Positions 1 to 9,096 of a stretch of DNA of 37,894 bases are shown here, piece after piece (position 1 is the stretch's first letter; every line of letters starts with the position of its first letter). Under the pieces are notes generated by a model, which worked only from the letters and a program-made list of their open reading frames with translations, was not told the origin of the DNA and searched no databases. The stretch is from the NCBI RefSeq assembly GCF_004348665.1, contig NZ_SMKM01000029.1, forward strand, positions 1 to 37,894, in the 5' to 3' direction. This DNA comes from Actinomadura sp. GC306 (GTDB taxonomy: Bacteria > Actinomycetota > Actinomycetes > Streptosporangiales > Streptosporangiaceae). The translations under genes and the position numbers were made by a program.

Positions 1-311
1 ACCTCTTCTACCGGGGCTCCACGTCCCGTTTCCGGCCGGTCCCGTCTGTCCGCGAGTCTTCCCGAACATGCTCGATCATGTCCGAGAAGTAGCCACTGTC
101 CGGATCATTCTTGCTGGCAAAACCTCATTGAGCCCTTACCGATAGGTCTCCTGACCAGCGATGCCCCCGCTCGTCCGCACCCATTGAGGTCTCAAAGGTC
201 AGATGAAACGGGGCTGGGGTCGGCGGTAGCCAGCGGTCGGCGTTCTCGCAGTCAGCGGCCTGGGGAGCGCGTTAGTGCTGCTGTATGGATGCTCGGCACA
301 GCAAGATCAGC
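1..311. other. Intergenic, no gene seen
   Basis: No reading frame here has convincing codon use, and no hairpin followed by a T-run, tRNA or clear promoter was seen. The stretch lies downstream of the stop codon of the NTPase-kinase gene, so any terminator for the long minus-strand operon would be expected here, but none is obvious. Confidence 0.5.
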
Positions 312-3300
312 TCATTGGGCCAGGGTGAGCAGATCGGGGCGATGGTCGCGTAGCCATCGCGCGATCCACGCGCCGTCGCTGTCGGCGAGGCCGAGGGACG
401 GGACGTCGATGAAGCGGCGCAGCATCATCAATGGCAGGAGCGCGGTCAGGGCGTCCTGGTCGACGGCGTCGCGGCCGTAGCCCTCGATGAGGGGGCCGGG
501 CTCTGCGTCGCGTGGCATGTCGACGGCCAGGGCCCAGGCGAGGTCGAGCATCGGGGGTCCGGACTCGGTCGCGCCGGGATCGAGCAGGCCGGCTAGGTGA
601 TCGCCGTCGTAGAGCGCGTTGTGGCAGACCGCCACGTCGCCGTGAATTGCGGTCATGGGGAGCCCTTGGCAGGCTGCGGCGAACTCCTCGGATAGGGCCG
701 GGTACGCGTCCGGGGCGGTGCTCCGTGCCCAGCCCAGCAGGACGCCGAGCGCGCCCGGGTCGTCCAGACGTAGGCCGTTGCCGGGCGGCTGGGAATGCCA
801 GAGCCGAAGCTGGCGGCCAAGCTCCCGCTGACGTGCGGGCGTTGGGTGGTCCGCGTGCGCGCCCGGGAGACGTTCCAGGATGGCCCACCACGAATCTCCG
901 GCAGTTCCCGCGTCGAGAAGGCGGGGCGCCCGAACACCGGTCGTGGCGCGCAACCGCTCGAAAGCGCGGATCGTCTCCAGCTGCTCATGCAGCCGTCGGC
1001 GCACCTTCACCACCGTCCGTACGCCCTGCACGACACCGTGGGTGCCCAGCGTCGCCAGGGCTGCGATCGGATCGCGGGGCCCGTCGAACGCGGGACTGGT
1101 CAGCGCACTCCGGATCGCGGTCTCGATGAGCGCGTCAGGTACGCGGCCGGTTTGGATCAGGGCCCGACGGTCGCCGGTATCCAGCGGCCCGCAGATCGGC
1201 GCCCGCAGTCGCGTGAGGGCCTCGGCCCAGCGACGCCGCGCGGAGTCGGGATCGTCCAGCCATCCGATGCCGCCGAAGTCGGCATCCTGCCCGGCCCACA
1301 ACCGGGTCACCGGCGCCCACACAGGCAGGCAATCTTCACCCAGCCGTCGGGCGATGCGCTCGGCCTGCGCCTTTCCGCCGCCGGCGGCGTCCAGCAAGAC
1401 CTGCAACGCCTCGACGGGCAGCAATTCACGGGTGGCCCCCAGTTCACTGAACCGGCGCGCCGCCGCCTCCAGCAGTTCGGCGGCCGCCCGGTGGTCACCC
1501 CGAAGCGCACGCGCCATCGCCTCGGCCATGTCGCACTGGGCGAGCCCGATCAGTTCTCCGGCCGAGTTGTTGAGCTCACGCGCGCGGCCGAGAAGGGACA
1601 ACGTCCGGTCTGGATCGGACCACATCAACGCCAGCAGTAGGTGCCGCAGCGCACGCGCCTCCCACACCGGCGCATTGGCTTCGCGTGCAGCTTCCAGAGT
1701 CGATTCGAAGAACCTGGCCGCCTCGGCGAACCGAGCGTTCTGCAGGTGGGCGTGCCCGAGTAGGTCGGCAGCGCGCACCTGGTCCGGGCCCGACTGCGAG
1801 GCACCGTCCATCAGCCGCGCTACGGACTGGTAGTCGCCGCGGCGCAGCGCGTTGTCGGCCAAGCCGAACCGCGCGCTCGCGCCGATGAGTGAGGTGGGCT
1901 CGATCCCGGACAGGTGCTCGGACGCCTCCTCAACCCGGCCGATGATGTGCGCGCGGCTCGCCAGCTCGTGCCGGTAGTAGTCGGCGTACGGGCCTGCGGG
2001 TTCGCCGATCAACTCGCCCAGTGCCTGATAGCGGGCTTCGGCGTTGACGTCTCCGCGTGCGGTCAACCTCGCAACAGCGGTCAGCCGAGCCAATTCCGGT
2101 GAGCCGGGCAGCTCTGGCAGGGACACCAGCACCTGCCAATGCCCGAGCACAGTGAGGCTGTAGGCGAGGTCACCTAGAGAGGTCGGCGCGAGGCCGTGTT
2201 CGTCCGAGGCACGGAGAACGAGCAGGAACGCCGCCACGCATCGCCTGCTCCGCACACCCAAAGGAATCGGATGGTCGGCGTCGTCGTCCCAGACCTCCAA
2301 CGCGGCCCGCGCCAGATGCTCGATCGCCTGCTCGGCGTTGCGGGTCCGTTCTCTCTGCGTCCAGCCGTCGTCGGTGTCGGCGTCGCATTCGATGACACTG
2401 CGGCGTAGGTTCTCGTGCAGCCGGTACGGGGGCCACACCGTCTCGTCCCGGCGGACGAAGGGGCGTTGCACTAACCGTTCAATCTGCCGCAACCGCACAT
2501 GCGGGAGCACCGCGTGGAGCACGTCCTCGTCGAACGCCTCCAGCAGCGCCGCCGCGCGCAGCAGGTCGCGGTCGGTCGCGGACAAGTCCCGCATCGTTCG
2601 CAGCACCAGCTCGGGGAACCCGAGGCCGAACGCATCGGCAGGCGGTGCTTCACCCCTCGCCAGGTACTGCCCGAACAGTCCGGCGGACAGATCGAGGTAG
2701 AGCGGTGACCCTCCCGAGCCCGCGATGATCCGTTCTCGGATGTCTCGGCCGATAGCGGGGGTCCCGTCCACGGTGAGTCGCGCGGTCAGGTACGCCTCGG
2801 CCGATGCCCGGTCGAAGCCGCCGAGGCCGAGCTGGTCGCCACCGACAAGGCCCGGCCAGCGGCGCTCACCGCCGTAGGTCAGCGCGACGGCGTGGGCTGG
2901 GTCGTGCCAGCGCAGCGGGCGTCGTCCGGCGGCGACGAACACCACGTTCGGCATGAGGTACACCAGCCGTGAGACCAGGTCCTCAAGGCCACCGCGTTCG
3001 GCGGGAAGGCGTTGGACGTTCTCCAGCGTGTCGAGCACGCACAGCGCCAGCGTCGGGTGCTTGCGGCGTGCTTGTTCCAGGTCGGCGGCCAGGAGTACCG
3101 GCATGTATCCCAGCATCCGGTCTGGGTCCTGCTCGGCCAGGATTGGATCGAGCGCGGGCAACTCGGCCCGCAGCCGTTTCAACCGGGCCTTCTGCGCGGT
3201 GGTCCGGCCGAGCAGGTTCAGCGCTCGGTAGGCCACCGACAGCGCGCCGAAGCCGCCGAGGAGCTGGTCGACGGCCTCACCGACTTGTTTGGTGACCCCG

Positions 3301-3773
3301 AGCGAGTCCGCAGCGCTGTCCTTCTGGAGAAACGCGGTCAGTGACTCGCCTGGATGTTTGCGCTGCCAGTAGACGGCCAGTGCCACATCGAACGCGGGCC
3401 ACGATTTCGCCAGGGGCGCGAGTGCGGCACGCACCCGGAGCAGGACGGCCTCGAAGCTTGAGCTGGCCGGGTCGGCGAAGTCGAGTACCGCATGCGCGCC
3501 ACGCTGCGGCAGGCCCTCGAGTTCACCGGCGACCGCTAGGCCCGCGACATGGCGGGCCAGCGTGGATTTGCCGATCCCGCCTTCACCGGAGACGGCGATG
3601 ACGTTGGACGCCGGCCGCTGGAAGTTGAGCAGTTCGTCGACGGTCCATGACCGTCCAGCCAGTTGGGCGAACCGGTCTCGAAAGGCCCGGATCTGCGCTT
3701 CCCGGTCAGTGAAGACATGTTGTACTTCGAATGGAGCGCGCGGCCCGTAGTTGAAGAACTGGTCGACGTCCAC
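312..3773 (-). CDS. STAND-like NTPase fused to APH-like kinase
   Basis: The protein is 1153 aa. Residues 63-71 (GEGGIGKST) form a clear P-loop, and the hydrophobic strand ending in LDTLE near residues 242-251 fits Walker B, so the N-terminal third looks like a STAND/AAA-type signalling NTPase. The middle (about 480-890) is Ala/Leu/Arg-rich and helical, consistent with TPR-like repeats. The last 250 residues resemble aminoglycoside phosphotransferase/choline kinase-like enzymes. They contain a VVK lysine, an ILERLPG hinge, the Brenner catalytic motif HGDVAVCHN (1044-1052) and a metal-binding DPG (1065-1067), so the kinase looks intact. The start is GTG, the first possible after an in-frame TGA two codons upstream. 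The gene lies 113 bp after the LysM-BTAD gene on the same strand and may share its transcript. The substrate is unknown; resistance, regulatory or defence roles are all possible. The fusion is the unusual point. Confidence 0.85.
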   Translation of the reverse strand: MDVDQFFNYGPRAPFEVQHVFTDREAQIRAFRDRFAQLAGRSWTVDELLNFQRPASNVIAVSGEGGIGKSTLARHVAGLAVAGELEGLPQRGAHAVLDFADPASSSFEAVLLRVRAALAPLAKSWPAFDVALAVYWQRKHPGESLTAFLQKDSAADSLGVTKQVGEAVDQLLGGFGALSVAYRALNLLGRTTAQKARLKRLRAELPALDPILAEQDPDRMLGYMPVLLAADLEQARRKHPTLALCVLDTLENVQRLPAERGGLEDLVSRLVYLMPNVVFVAAGRRPLRWHDPAHAVALTYGGERRWPGLVGGDQLGLGGFDRASAEAYLTARLTVDGTPAIGRDIRERIIAGSGGSPLYLDLSAGLFGQYLARGEAPPADAFGLGFPELVLRTMRDLSATDRDLLRAAALLEAFDEDVLHAVLPHVRLRQIERLVQRPFVRRDETVWPPYRLHENLRRSVIECDADTDDGWTQRERTRNAEQAIEHLARAALEVWDDDADHPIPLGVRSRRCVAAFLLVLRASDEHGLAPTSLGDLAYSLTVLGHWQVLVSLPELPGSPELARLTAVARLTARGDVNAEARYQALGELIGEPAGPYADYYRHELASRAHIIGRVEEASEHLSGIEPTSLIGASARFGLADNALRRGDYQSVARLMDGASQSGPDQVRAADLLGHAHLQNARFAEAARFFESTLEAAREANAPVWEARALRHLLLALMWSDPDRTLSLLGRARELNNSAGELIGLAQCDMAEAMARALRGDHRAAAELLEAAARRFSELGATRELLPVEALQVLLDAAGGGKAQAERIARRLGEDCLPVWAPVTRLWAGQDADFGGIGWLDDPDSARRRWAEALTRLRAPICGPLDTGDRRALIQTGRVPDALIETAIRSALTSPAFDGPRDPIAALATLGTHGVVQGVRTVVKVRRRLHEQLETIRAFERLRATTGVRAPRLLDAGTAGDSWWAILERLPGAHADHPTPARQRELGRQLRLWHSQPPGNGLRLDDPGALGVLLGWARSTAPDAYPALSEEFAAACQGLPMTAIHGDVAVCHNALYDGDHLAGLLDPGATESGPPMLDLAWALAVDMPRDAEPGPLIEGYGRDAVDQDALTALLPLMMLRRFIDVPSLGLADSDGAWIARWLRDHRPDLLTLAQ

Positions 3774-3886
3774 CCCGATACCCGATCACATCCCCTTGGC
3801 TCTGACAACGCGTCTTCTGGTGCTCCAGCGCTCGCGGGTGCTCGTACCTGACCGGCGTTTCCGCGCTTGCTGAGTGCCCGTCCCCG

Positions 3887-6655
3887 TCATCGGTTTCGAT
3901 TCGATGCCCGCGTTGAGGAACTCAAGAGCTTACGAGTCTCGTCGTCGGGTTCGACGTCGAGTTCGCCGAGGCGGGCGGCGAGGAGCTCGTAAGTACGGCG
4001 GACGGCGTCCGGACGGTCGAGGCGGGCTTGTAGCCGCATGATGTGCCGGTGGAGGGGCTCTGAGTAGCGGTCGTGGGTGATCGCCCGTTCCAGCACCACC
4101 AGCGCTTGTTCCGGATCGTCCTCCTCAATGAGGCGGGCGAGGTTCGCGAGGGCGTCACCGGTGGTGCGGCGGAGGTTTTCGCGCTGGACCTCGGCCCATT
4201 CCTGGGTGAGACCACCTCCGAACTCATCGCCGCAGCGGTCTGCGACAAGCGTCAGTGCCTTGATTCGAGCGGTGTCGTCGGCGGCCCGTCGGGCCTCAGC
4301 CAGCGCTGTGGTCAGCCGCCATAGATCGATGTCGATGACGTCAGGGTCGATGCGGTAACGGCCAGCGTCGTGGATGACGTACATGGGTTCGCTGAGGCCG
4401 GTAGCAGTCCGGAGAACGCTGCGAATGTTGGTCACGGCGGTGTTGAACATCGGGACGACGCTCTCCGGGTTGTCCTCCGGCCAGAGATCGGCGCATGCCT
4501 GGTCGCGGGTAGCGCCGTCGGGGTGCACGGCGAGATAGGCCAGCAGATCACGGGCGCGCTGGCGCAGCCCGGTGTTGACCGGTCCGTTCGCGGTGAACAG
4601 GCGGACGGGCCCGAGCACGTCGAGCCGGACCGGTGCGTGCCGCGCCTCCTCAGATGTGCGCGGCGGCGGGATCATGGTCGAGACCGCAGGCGGTTCGGCT
4701 TCGGGTCCCGGTTCGGGCTCGACGCCCGCGTCAGGGGACAGCGATGCGGCGTCCGTTTCGGTGCCTGTGGCGGTCCGGATGGTCCGCAGCATGCCTGCGG
4801 CGTCGTCGGTTGTCAGGTGAAACAGGCGGGCACCGATGAAACGTTCGGCGTCCGGGCCGTGAGCGGCCGTAACGGTCGTATCGCTGGATAGGCCCACGCG
4901 GGTGCCGGACGGCCAGGGACCGAGAGCAAGAACGCCGAGGCTGTAACGGCGGCCGAGTGCGGCGAGTCCCTGCACGGTGCCGTTGTCCGCGGGCACCGAT
5001 GCGACGAGCAGCACGGTCGGCAGGGGCTCGGCGGGGTCCTCGCCGCGCAGCGCTGGCACGTCTGGCTGCTCGGCCATCTCAAGGATCCGGCCGCGGCGAA
5101 GGAGTTCTGCCTCCAGGCGGTTGGTCGCCTCGTCCAGGGACGGCGTGATGATCAGACCTTCGAGGGCCGCGCAGAGGTCGGTGATGTCGTCGCCTGGAAA
5201 GAGCGCCTGCGCGTCGGCCTGCGGGATGAGCACTTCTGCACGGTAGCGGTGCGCCTTGGCCAGTAGTTCGGTAGTGATGGCGCGTGCGGCGGCGTGCGCG
5301 CCGTCTCCGGACAACCCAAGGCTGAGTCCGGCCAGGCGAACGGTGAGCGCTTGGTCGTTACGGGTTCCCACGACGAGCTGGTCGGGCTCTGCGGCATGCA
5401 GGTCCTCGCGAACCAGGTCGGGGTCGGACGGGGTGGGGGCATCGCGGTCGTTGTACGTGCGCATATGGGCATGGCGGGCCTTGAGGACCGGGGCAGGCAG
5501 CGGGGAATCTGTGGCGCGCCCGTACGAACTTGGGTCGGGGTTGGGCACGCGTCGGCGGCGTCGGTGTAGGCGGGTAGCGGCCACGGCTACGCTCAGCGCG
5601 GCGGCGAGGCCGATGCCGATGAGCGAGCCGGACGGTAGGGAGATCGCCAGCGGTGCGCCCGCACTGTCCTGGTCGTTCGGTGCCGATGGTGCCGGGCTCG
5701 CGGAACCGTCCCGAGGCGGTGCCACTACCGGACTAGGCACTTGCGTTGGCCTCGACTCACCAGATGTTGAACCAGCTGAAGCGGATGATCGGTTTTCGTT
5801 CGCCCTGCCTCGTCCGGGCGGCGTCGATTGCTCAGGTGCGGGCGGCGTCGAGTCCACTCGCGACGGCGACGAGGACCCGTCCGGAGCGCTGGGGCGGGGA
5901 ATCCGGAGGTGCTGGCCCGGGTGAATGCTGGAGGGATTGGTGAGGGCGGGCACCCCGTCTGGCTGGTCGATGTTCCTGCTGCTCTTGAAGATCTTGGGGT
6001 AGAGGCCGCCAGAGCCGTAGGTGCGGCGGGCGAGGTCCCAGAGGGTCTCGCCTCGCTTGACGACGTGTGTTCGCTCAGGGCGAGTATCGGGCTTCGGGTG
6101 GGATGGGGCCTCGTCGGCGAGCAGTGGAGTCCATTCGGACGCGGCCGGTCCCTGTGGCGGCGCTACTCGCCGGGGAGACTGATGATCTTCCTCGACCGAG
6201 GGGGCGGCGCCAGCATGGACATCCGTGACGGTGTGAGTGTGCGTCGCGGCAGAGGCCGAGGTGGCGAGGGATGCTGCGGCGCTGAAGGTGAGGGCGGCCG
6301 TGGCGACCAACTCCCCGACCAGATGTTGCAGCGGTCGGGCCGGGCGTGGCAGGACGGGCCTGTTCAGTTCCGCGAAGTAGTTGATCACCTCGGCGCAGAC
6401 GGTGACCACGAACAGGCACCACGAGCCCCAGCCGAGAAGCCAGATCGTGGCAAGAAAAACGCTCTGGTCGGTGTCCCGCCGCATCAGGGTCGCGCCGACC
6501 TCCTCCCATGACGGGAACCGGTCCGGAATGGGAGAGCCGCCCATGGCGTACATCGCGACCGGGCAGCCGACCAGGAGGAACGCGAAGACCACGAAGGCGG
6601 CGAGGCCGCGTATGAAGTCGGCGAGGTGTCCACGTTCGGTGTTGGTGTAGGTCAC
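3887..6655 (-). CDS. Membrane LysM-BTAD (SARP-like) regulator
   Basis: The protein is 922 aa and looks membrane-integrated. Hydrophobic segments lie near residues 14-37, 66-90, 112-135 and 341-362, the last followed by RLHRRRRR, which fits a cytoplasmic C-terminus. A LysM domain (about 197-254, with GETLWDLARRTYG and PGQHLRIPRP) sits between segments 3 and 4 and is therefore predicted outside, followed by a Pro/Ser-rich linker (256-335). The C-terminal part (about 675-912) contains a winged-helix segment beginning VRLDVLGPVRLF and a TPR-like bacterial transcriptional activator domain, as in SARP/AfsR regulators. The layout suggests a one-component sensor coupling peptidoglycan contact outside to transcription inside. 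It overlaps the upstream pseudopilin gene by 4 bp (ATGA), tying it to the Tad operon. Targets are unknown. Family assignment is strong; the signalling role is inferred. Confidence 0.88.
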   Translation of the reverse strand: MTYTNTERGHLADFIRGLAAFVVFAFLLVGCPVAMYAMGGSPIPDRFPSWEEVGATLMRRDTDQSVFLATIWLLGWGSWCLFVVTVCAEVINYFAELNRPVLPRPARPLQHLVGELVATAALTFSAAASLATSASAATHTHTVTDVHAGAAPSVEEDHQSPRRVAPPQGPAASEWTPLLADEAPSHPKPDTRPERTHVVKRGETLWDLARRTYGSGGLYPKIFKSSRNIDQPDGVPALTNPSSIHPGQHLRIPRPSAPDGSSSPSRVDSTPPAPEQSTPPGRGRANENRSSASAGSTSGESRPTQVPSPVVAPPRDGSASPAPSAPNDQDSAGAPLAISLPSGSLIGIGLAAALSVAVAATRLHRRRRRVPNPDPSSYGRATDSPLPAPVLKARHAHMRTYNDRDAPTPSDPDLVREDLHAAEPDQLVVGTRNDQALTVRLAGLSLGLSGDGAHAAARAITTELLAKAHRYRAEVLIPQADAQALFPGDDITDLCAALEGLIITPSLDEATNRLEAELLRRGRILEMAEQPDVPALRGEDPAEPLPTVLLVASVPADNGTVQGLAALGRRYSLGVLALGPWPSGTRVGLSSDTTVTAAHGPDAERFIGARLFHLTTDDAAGMLRTIRTATGTETDAASLSPDAGVEPEPGPEAEPPAVSTMIPPPRTSEEARHAPVRLDVLGPVRLFTANGPVNTGLRQRARDLLAYLAVHPDGATRDQACADLWPEDNPESVVPMFNTAVTNIRSVLRTATGLSEPMYVIHDAGRYRIDPDVIDIDLWRLTTALAEARRAADDTARIKALTLVADRCGDEFGGGLTQEWAEVQRENLRRTTGDALANLARLIEEDDPEQALVVLERAITHDRYSEPLHRHIMRLQARLDRPDAVRRTYELLAARLGELDVEPDDETRKLLSSSTRASNRNR

Positions 6656-7107
6656 GGCTGGCGGGGTCCTTCCACTCCGGTGGTCAGGTTCGCGGTTGCG
6701 GCGCCCTCGGCGTGCAGGGTGGAAATTCCGATCACCGATAGAAAGCGCGCCGGGCGGGTGATCAAGACGCGGACGCGGATAGTGCGTCGTCCGGCGGTGG
6801 AAACGGTGCCGGTGTAGCCGCTGGCCCGCAGGTAAGAGCGAGCGGCACGCAGCGCGGACTGGCGGTCCACGACGAACTCACCGCGGGTGTAGGCACGGTT
6901 GCGGTCGACTTGCCCGGCGCCGGCGCGGGCGGCCTCCTGGGCAACGGTGTTCGCCTCTTGCCGGGCTTCGAGGACCTGCTCGAAGTCAACGACGGCACCG
7001 AAGAACACCACGACGACCAACGTGATGATGACGGCGAAGACGCTCACGCTTCCGCGCTCGGCCTGCTGCTGTAATCCGCGCGAGCGCGCCCAAGTGATGA
7101 TGGTCAT
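6652..7107 (-). CDS. TadG-like pseudopilin / pilus assembly protein
   Basis: The protein is 151 aa with one N-terminal hydrophobic segment (about 22-42, VSVFAVIITLVVVVFFGAVV) preceded by ERGS, followed by a small helical, extracytoplasmic-type domain. This is the usual build of actinobacterial TadE/TadG-like proteins ('pilus assembly protein TadG-related'). The four-base ATGA overlaps with both neighbours show translational coupling inside the Tad operon. A role as minor pseudopilin is inferred from context and architecture. Confidence 0.75.
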   Translation of the reverse strand: MTIITWARSRGLQQQAERGSVSVFAVIITLVVVVFFGAVVDFEQVLEARQEANTVAQEAARAGAGQVDRNRAYTRGEFVVDRQSALRAARSYLRASGYTGTVSTAGRRTIRVRVLITRPARFLSVIGISTLHAEGAATANLTTGVEGPRQP

Positions 7108-7556
7108 CGGGCCGCCCGGTAGGGGTCGATGGGTGATCGGAAGGTCTTAGTAACCGTCCGGGCACCAGGCATTCCGGGTAGTCCGACGTCGCTGAGCTGG
7201 ATGTCGCAGGTCACCTGGGCGGAGACCGTGGCCGACTGCCCTACCGGACGGTTGAAGCCGGACAGGTCGAGTCGGACGGTCGGCGTGCAGTGCAGGCCCC
7301 GGTCGCGCAGGGTGTGCATCGCGCTGGTGCGCGCCTGGGCGTGGGCCTGGTGTGCGGTGCGGGCGATGGAGGCTTGGCGGGCGGCGTCGGCGGCTGCTTG
7401 TGCGACCACGGCGCTGCCGTGCGTCACCCGCATCACCACGAGAAGCCCGGCCAGAAACGTGATGAACAGCGGCGCAAGGATCGCGGTCTCTACTACCGCG
7501 TTTCCCGCGTCCCGCGCCCTACCTGGACGAACCGGCGTCTCCTCGGTCATGGTCAC
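7104..7556 (-). CDS. TadE family pseudopilin
   Basis: The protein is 150 aa. It has the TadE-type N-terminal signature: a charged leader with RARDAGNAVVETAILAP, where the Glu follows the Gly by a few residues, then a hydrophobic helix (about 25-45) and an extracytoplasmic tail. TadE-like proteins are processed minor components of Flp pili. It overlaps both neighbours by 4 bp. A single Cys pair (in LHCTPT and VTCDIQ) could form a disulfide outside the cell. Confidence 0.8.
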   Translation of the reverse strand: MTMTEETPVRPGRARDAGNAVVETAILAPLFITFLAGLLVVMRVTHGSAVVAQAAADAARQASIARTAHQAHAQARTSAMHTLRDRGLHCTPTVRLDLSGFNRPVGQSATVSAQVTCDIQLSDVGLPGMPGARTVTKTFRSPIDPYRAAR

Positions 7557-7948
7557 GCTGGTCCTGGGGTAGTGAAGCGTTCACGGGGTCCGCGTACGGT
7601 CTTCGAAACGGTGATGTTGACGCCCGGCAACAGCGAGGGCGCGTGCCCGGCAACTCGCACGGTGATGGTGTTAGTGCCGGACACGGCGACCGCAGGTGTT
7701 TGCAGGACCGGCTCGGCACGGGCGAAGGATGCGGCGGCAGTCCGTCCTGCCGCTGCCGTTCCTTGGCGAGCGCGTGCGACGCGGAGCCCTTCTTCAGCGG
7801 CCGCCTGCGCCACGTCACGGGCCACTGACACCATCACGGCTTGGGCGAGTGCCAGGAACAGCAGGCCCACGGCGGGGAAGGTGATGGCGGTCGCTACCGT
7901 TGCCGAGCCCTTGTCCCTTCGCCGTCGTCCTGGGTCGGGCGTGTTCAC
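7553..7948 (-). CDS. TadE/TadG-like pseudopilin
   Basis: The protein is about 131 aa. The start chosen is the GTG at 7946-7948, which overlaps the stop of the preceding pilin gene (GTGA) and begins VNTPDPGRRRRDKGSATVATAITFPAV. The open frame runs further upstream, but that part is out-of-phase Arg-rich sequence and looks non-coding. The hydrophobic helix (about 18-42) follows the usual charged leader. The normally conserved Glu of the TadE motif is Ala here (ATVATA), so processing may differ from that of its two paralogues. It is probably a third pseudopilin of the same apparatus. Confidence 0.72.
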   Translation of the reverse strand: MNTPDPGRRRRDKGSATVATAITFPAVGLLFLALAQAVMVSVARDVAQAAAEEGLRVARARQGTAAAGRTAAASFARAEPVLQTPAVAVSGTNTITVRVAGHAPSLLPGVNITVSKTVRGPRERFTTPGPA

Positions 7949-8169
7949 GGGCCGGAGGCGCCGGGAATCTTGTTGATCCAGCCGTTCACCTTGCCGGACA
8001 CGGCCACGTAGACGGCGAACGCCAGCCCGGCGAAGCCCGCGACGATGATGATCGTCTCGACTACCCCGGAGCCGCGTTCGCCGCGGTCGCGCAGTTCGGC
8101 GGCCACTCGCCGGCCTCGGTCGTGAACGGCGAGCACGACGAGGATCGCCGCTGCGTTGAGTGTGTTCAT
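7945..8169 (-). CDS. Small Flp-type pilin
   Basis: This is a short protein of about 74 aa. RGERGSGVVETIIIVAGFAG fits a type IVb/Flp prepilin site: cleavage after the Gly of RG would place Glu at +5 (SGVVE), followed by a 20-residue hydrophobic helix and a short tail. It is the likely major subunit. The start is taken as the ATG at 8167-8169, preceded by GGGGGA at close spacing; an ATG 15 bp upstream (8184) is the alternative. It lies between tadC and the three TadE/G-like genes. Confidence 0.72.
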   Translation of the reverse strand: MNTLNAAAILVVLAVHDRGRRVAAELRDRGERGSGVVETIIIVAGFAGLAFAVYVAVSGKVNGWINKIPGASGP

Positions 8170-8205
8170 GGTCCCCCGATGCATTGCGGTGTTGGAGTCC
8201 GGTGC

Positions 8206-9096
8206 TCAGCCGGACGCCAGGAGTTTGGAGAAGAACGGGAAGCCGACCAGGATCACGAAGCCGAGCATGAGCAGGCTGGTAGGTACCCACATGGCGGTGG
8301 TGCGGGAGTTGGCCTCGGCGCGTGCGGCGGCGGACGCTTCATGCCGCATTGAGGTGATCTTGGCGACCAGGACGTCGTGCATCTTGGCGCCCTCGCTCCC
8401 GGCGATCTCCGCCGTGTGCGCCAGGTCGATCAGGTCACGGACGCCGATCTCCTCGCCGAGCTGCTTCAACGCGCGCCAGGGCTGTTGTTGGGCATGCCGG
8501 GCTCGCGTCAGCGCCTCGTGGACCCGTTGGAACGGCCAGCCATCGGTGATCTTCGCGGGGTTCTCCAGCGCGGCATTCAGCGCAGCGCCCGCCTCACGCT
8601 CCAGAACGACGAGCTGAAGGTAAGAGGTGAAGGCATACCGAAAGTCACGGCGGCGCTGACGAGCCTGAGACCGCACGTTCCAATCCGGGACCAGCCACAG
8701 GATCCCGGCCAAAGCAGGGCCAGCGATGATCGGGAACGTCCACGTCGGTGACCCTCCGGCCAAGGCCACCAGGCAACTGAAAATGGGCGGCACGACGAGC
8801 CCGGTGATGAACAACACCAGCTTGTCGAGCATGAACCGCTCAACCGGACGTCCGAGCAACGCCAGATCAGTTCGCGGTAGGGCGAGGAGCCCAGCAGGAC
8901 GCGTAAGACGGTCTGCCAGCCACCGTCCGATACCTTCGCGGGTGCCCCGGGCGTGGTCGGGCGGCAGATGGTTCGGCACAGGCTGGATGCGGGCCAACGC
9001 TGCGTCCAGGCGAGGAGGCGCGGGCCGAAGCTCCCAGATGAGCACGATGATCCCGATGGCGCCCAGGCCCCCGGCGACAGCGGCGACTACGGTCAC
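8206..9096 (-). CDS. tadC: TadC-like type II/IV secretion inner-membrane protein
   Basis: The protein is about 296 aa with GspF/T2SSF-type architecture: an N-terminal membrane segment (VVAAVAGGLGAIGIIVLIWEL), a second hydrophobic cluster around LVLFITGLVVPPIFSCLVALAG, a cytoplasmic helical bundle with EREAGAALNAAL and EIAGSEGAKMHDVL, and a C-terminal helix. The start is the GTG at 9094-9096, overlapping the upstream gene's stop as GTGA; a longer in-frame extension looks non-coding. TadC pairs with TadB as the platform for the TadA ATPase. Confidence 0.82.
   Translation of the reverse strand: MTVVAAVAGGLGAIGIIVLIWELRPAPPRLDAALARIQPVPNHLPPDHARGTREGIGRWLADRLTRPAGLLALPRTDLALLGRPVERFMLDKLVLFITGLVVPPIFSCLVALAGGSPTWTFPIIAGPALAGILWLVPDWNVRSQARQRRRDFRYAFTSYLQLVVLEREAGAALNAALENPAKITDGWPFQRVHEALTRARHAQQQPWRALKQLGEEIGVRDLIDLAHTAEIAGSEGAKMHDVLVAKITSMRHEASAAARAEANSRTTAMWVPTSLLMLGFVILVGFPFFSKLLASG

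Noticed and set aside
7949-8290. N-terminal extension of the pseudopilin frame (7553-8290)
   Set aside because: Arg/Pro-rich sequence overlapping the pilin gene in another frame; the GTG at 7948 with a GTGA overlap is the better start.
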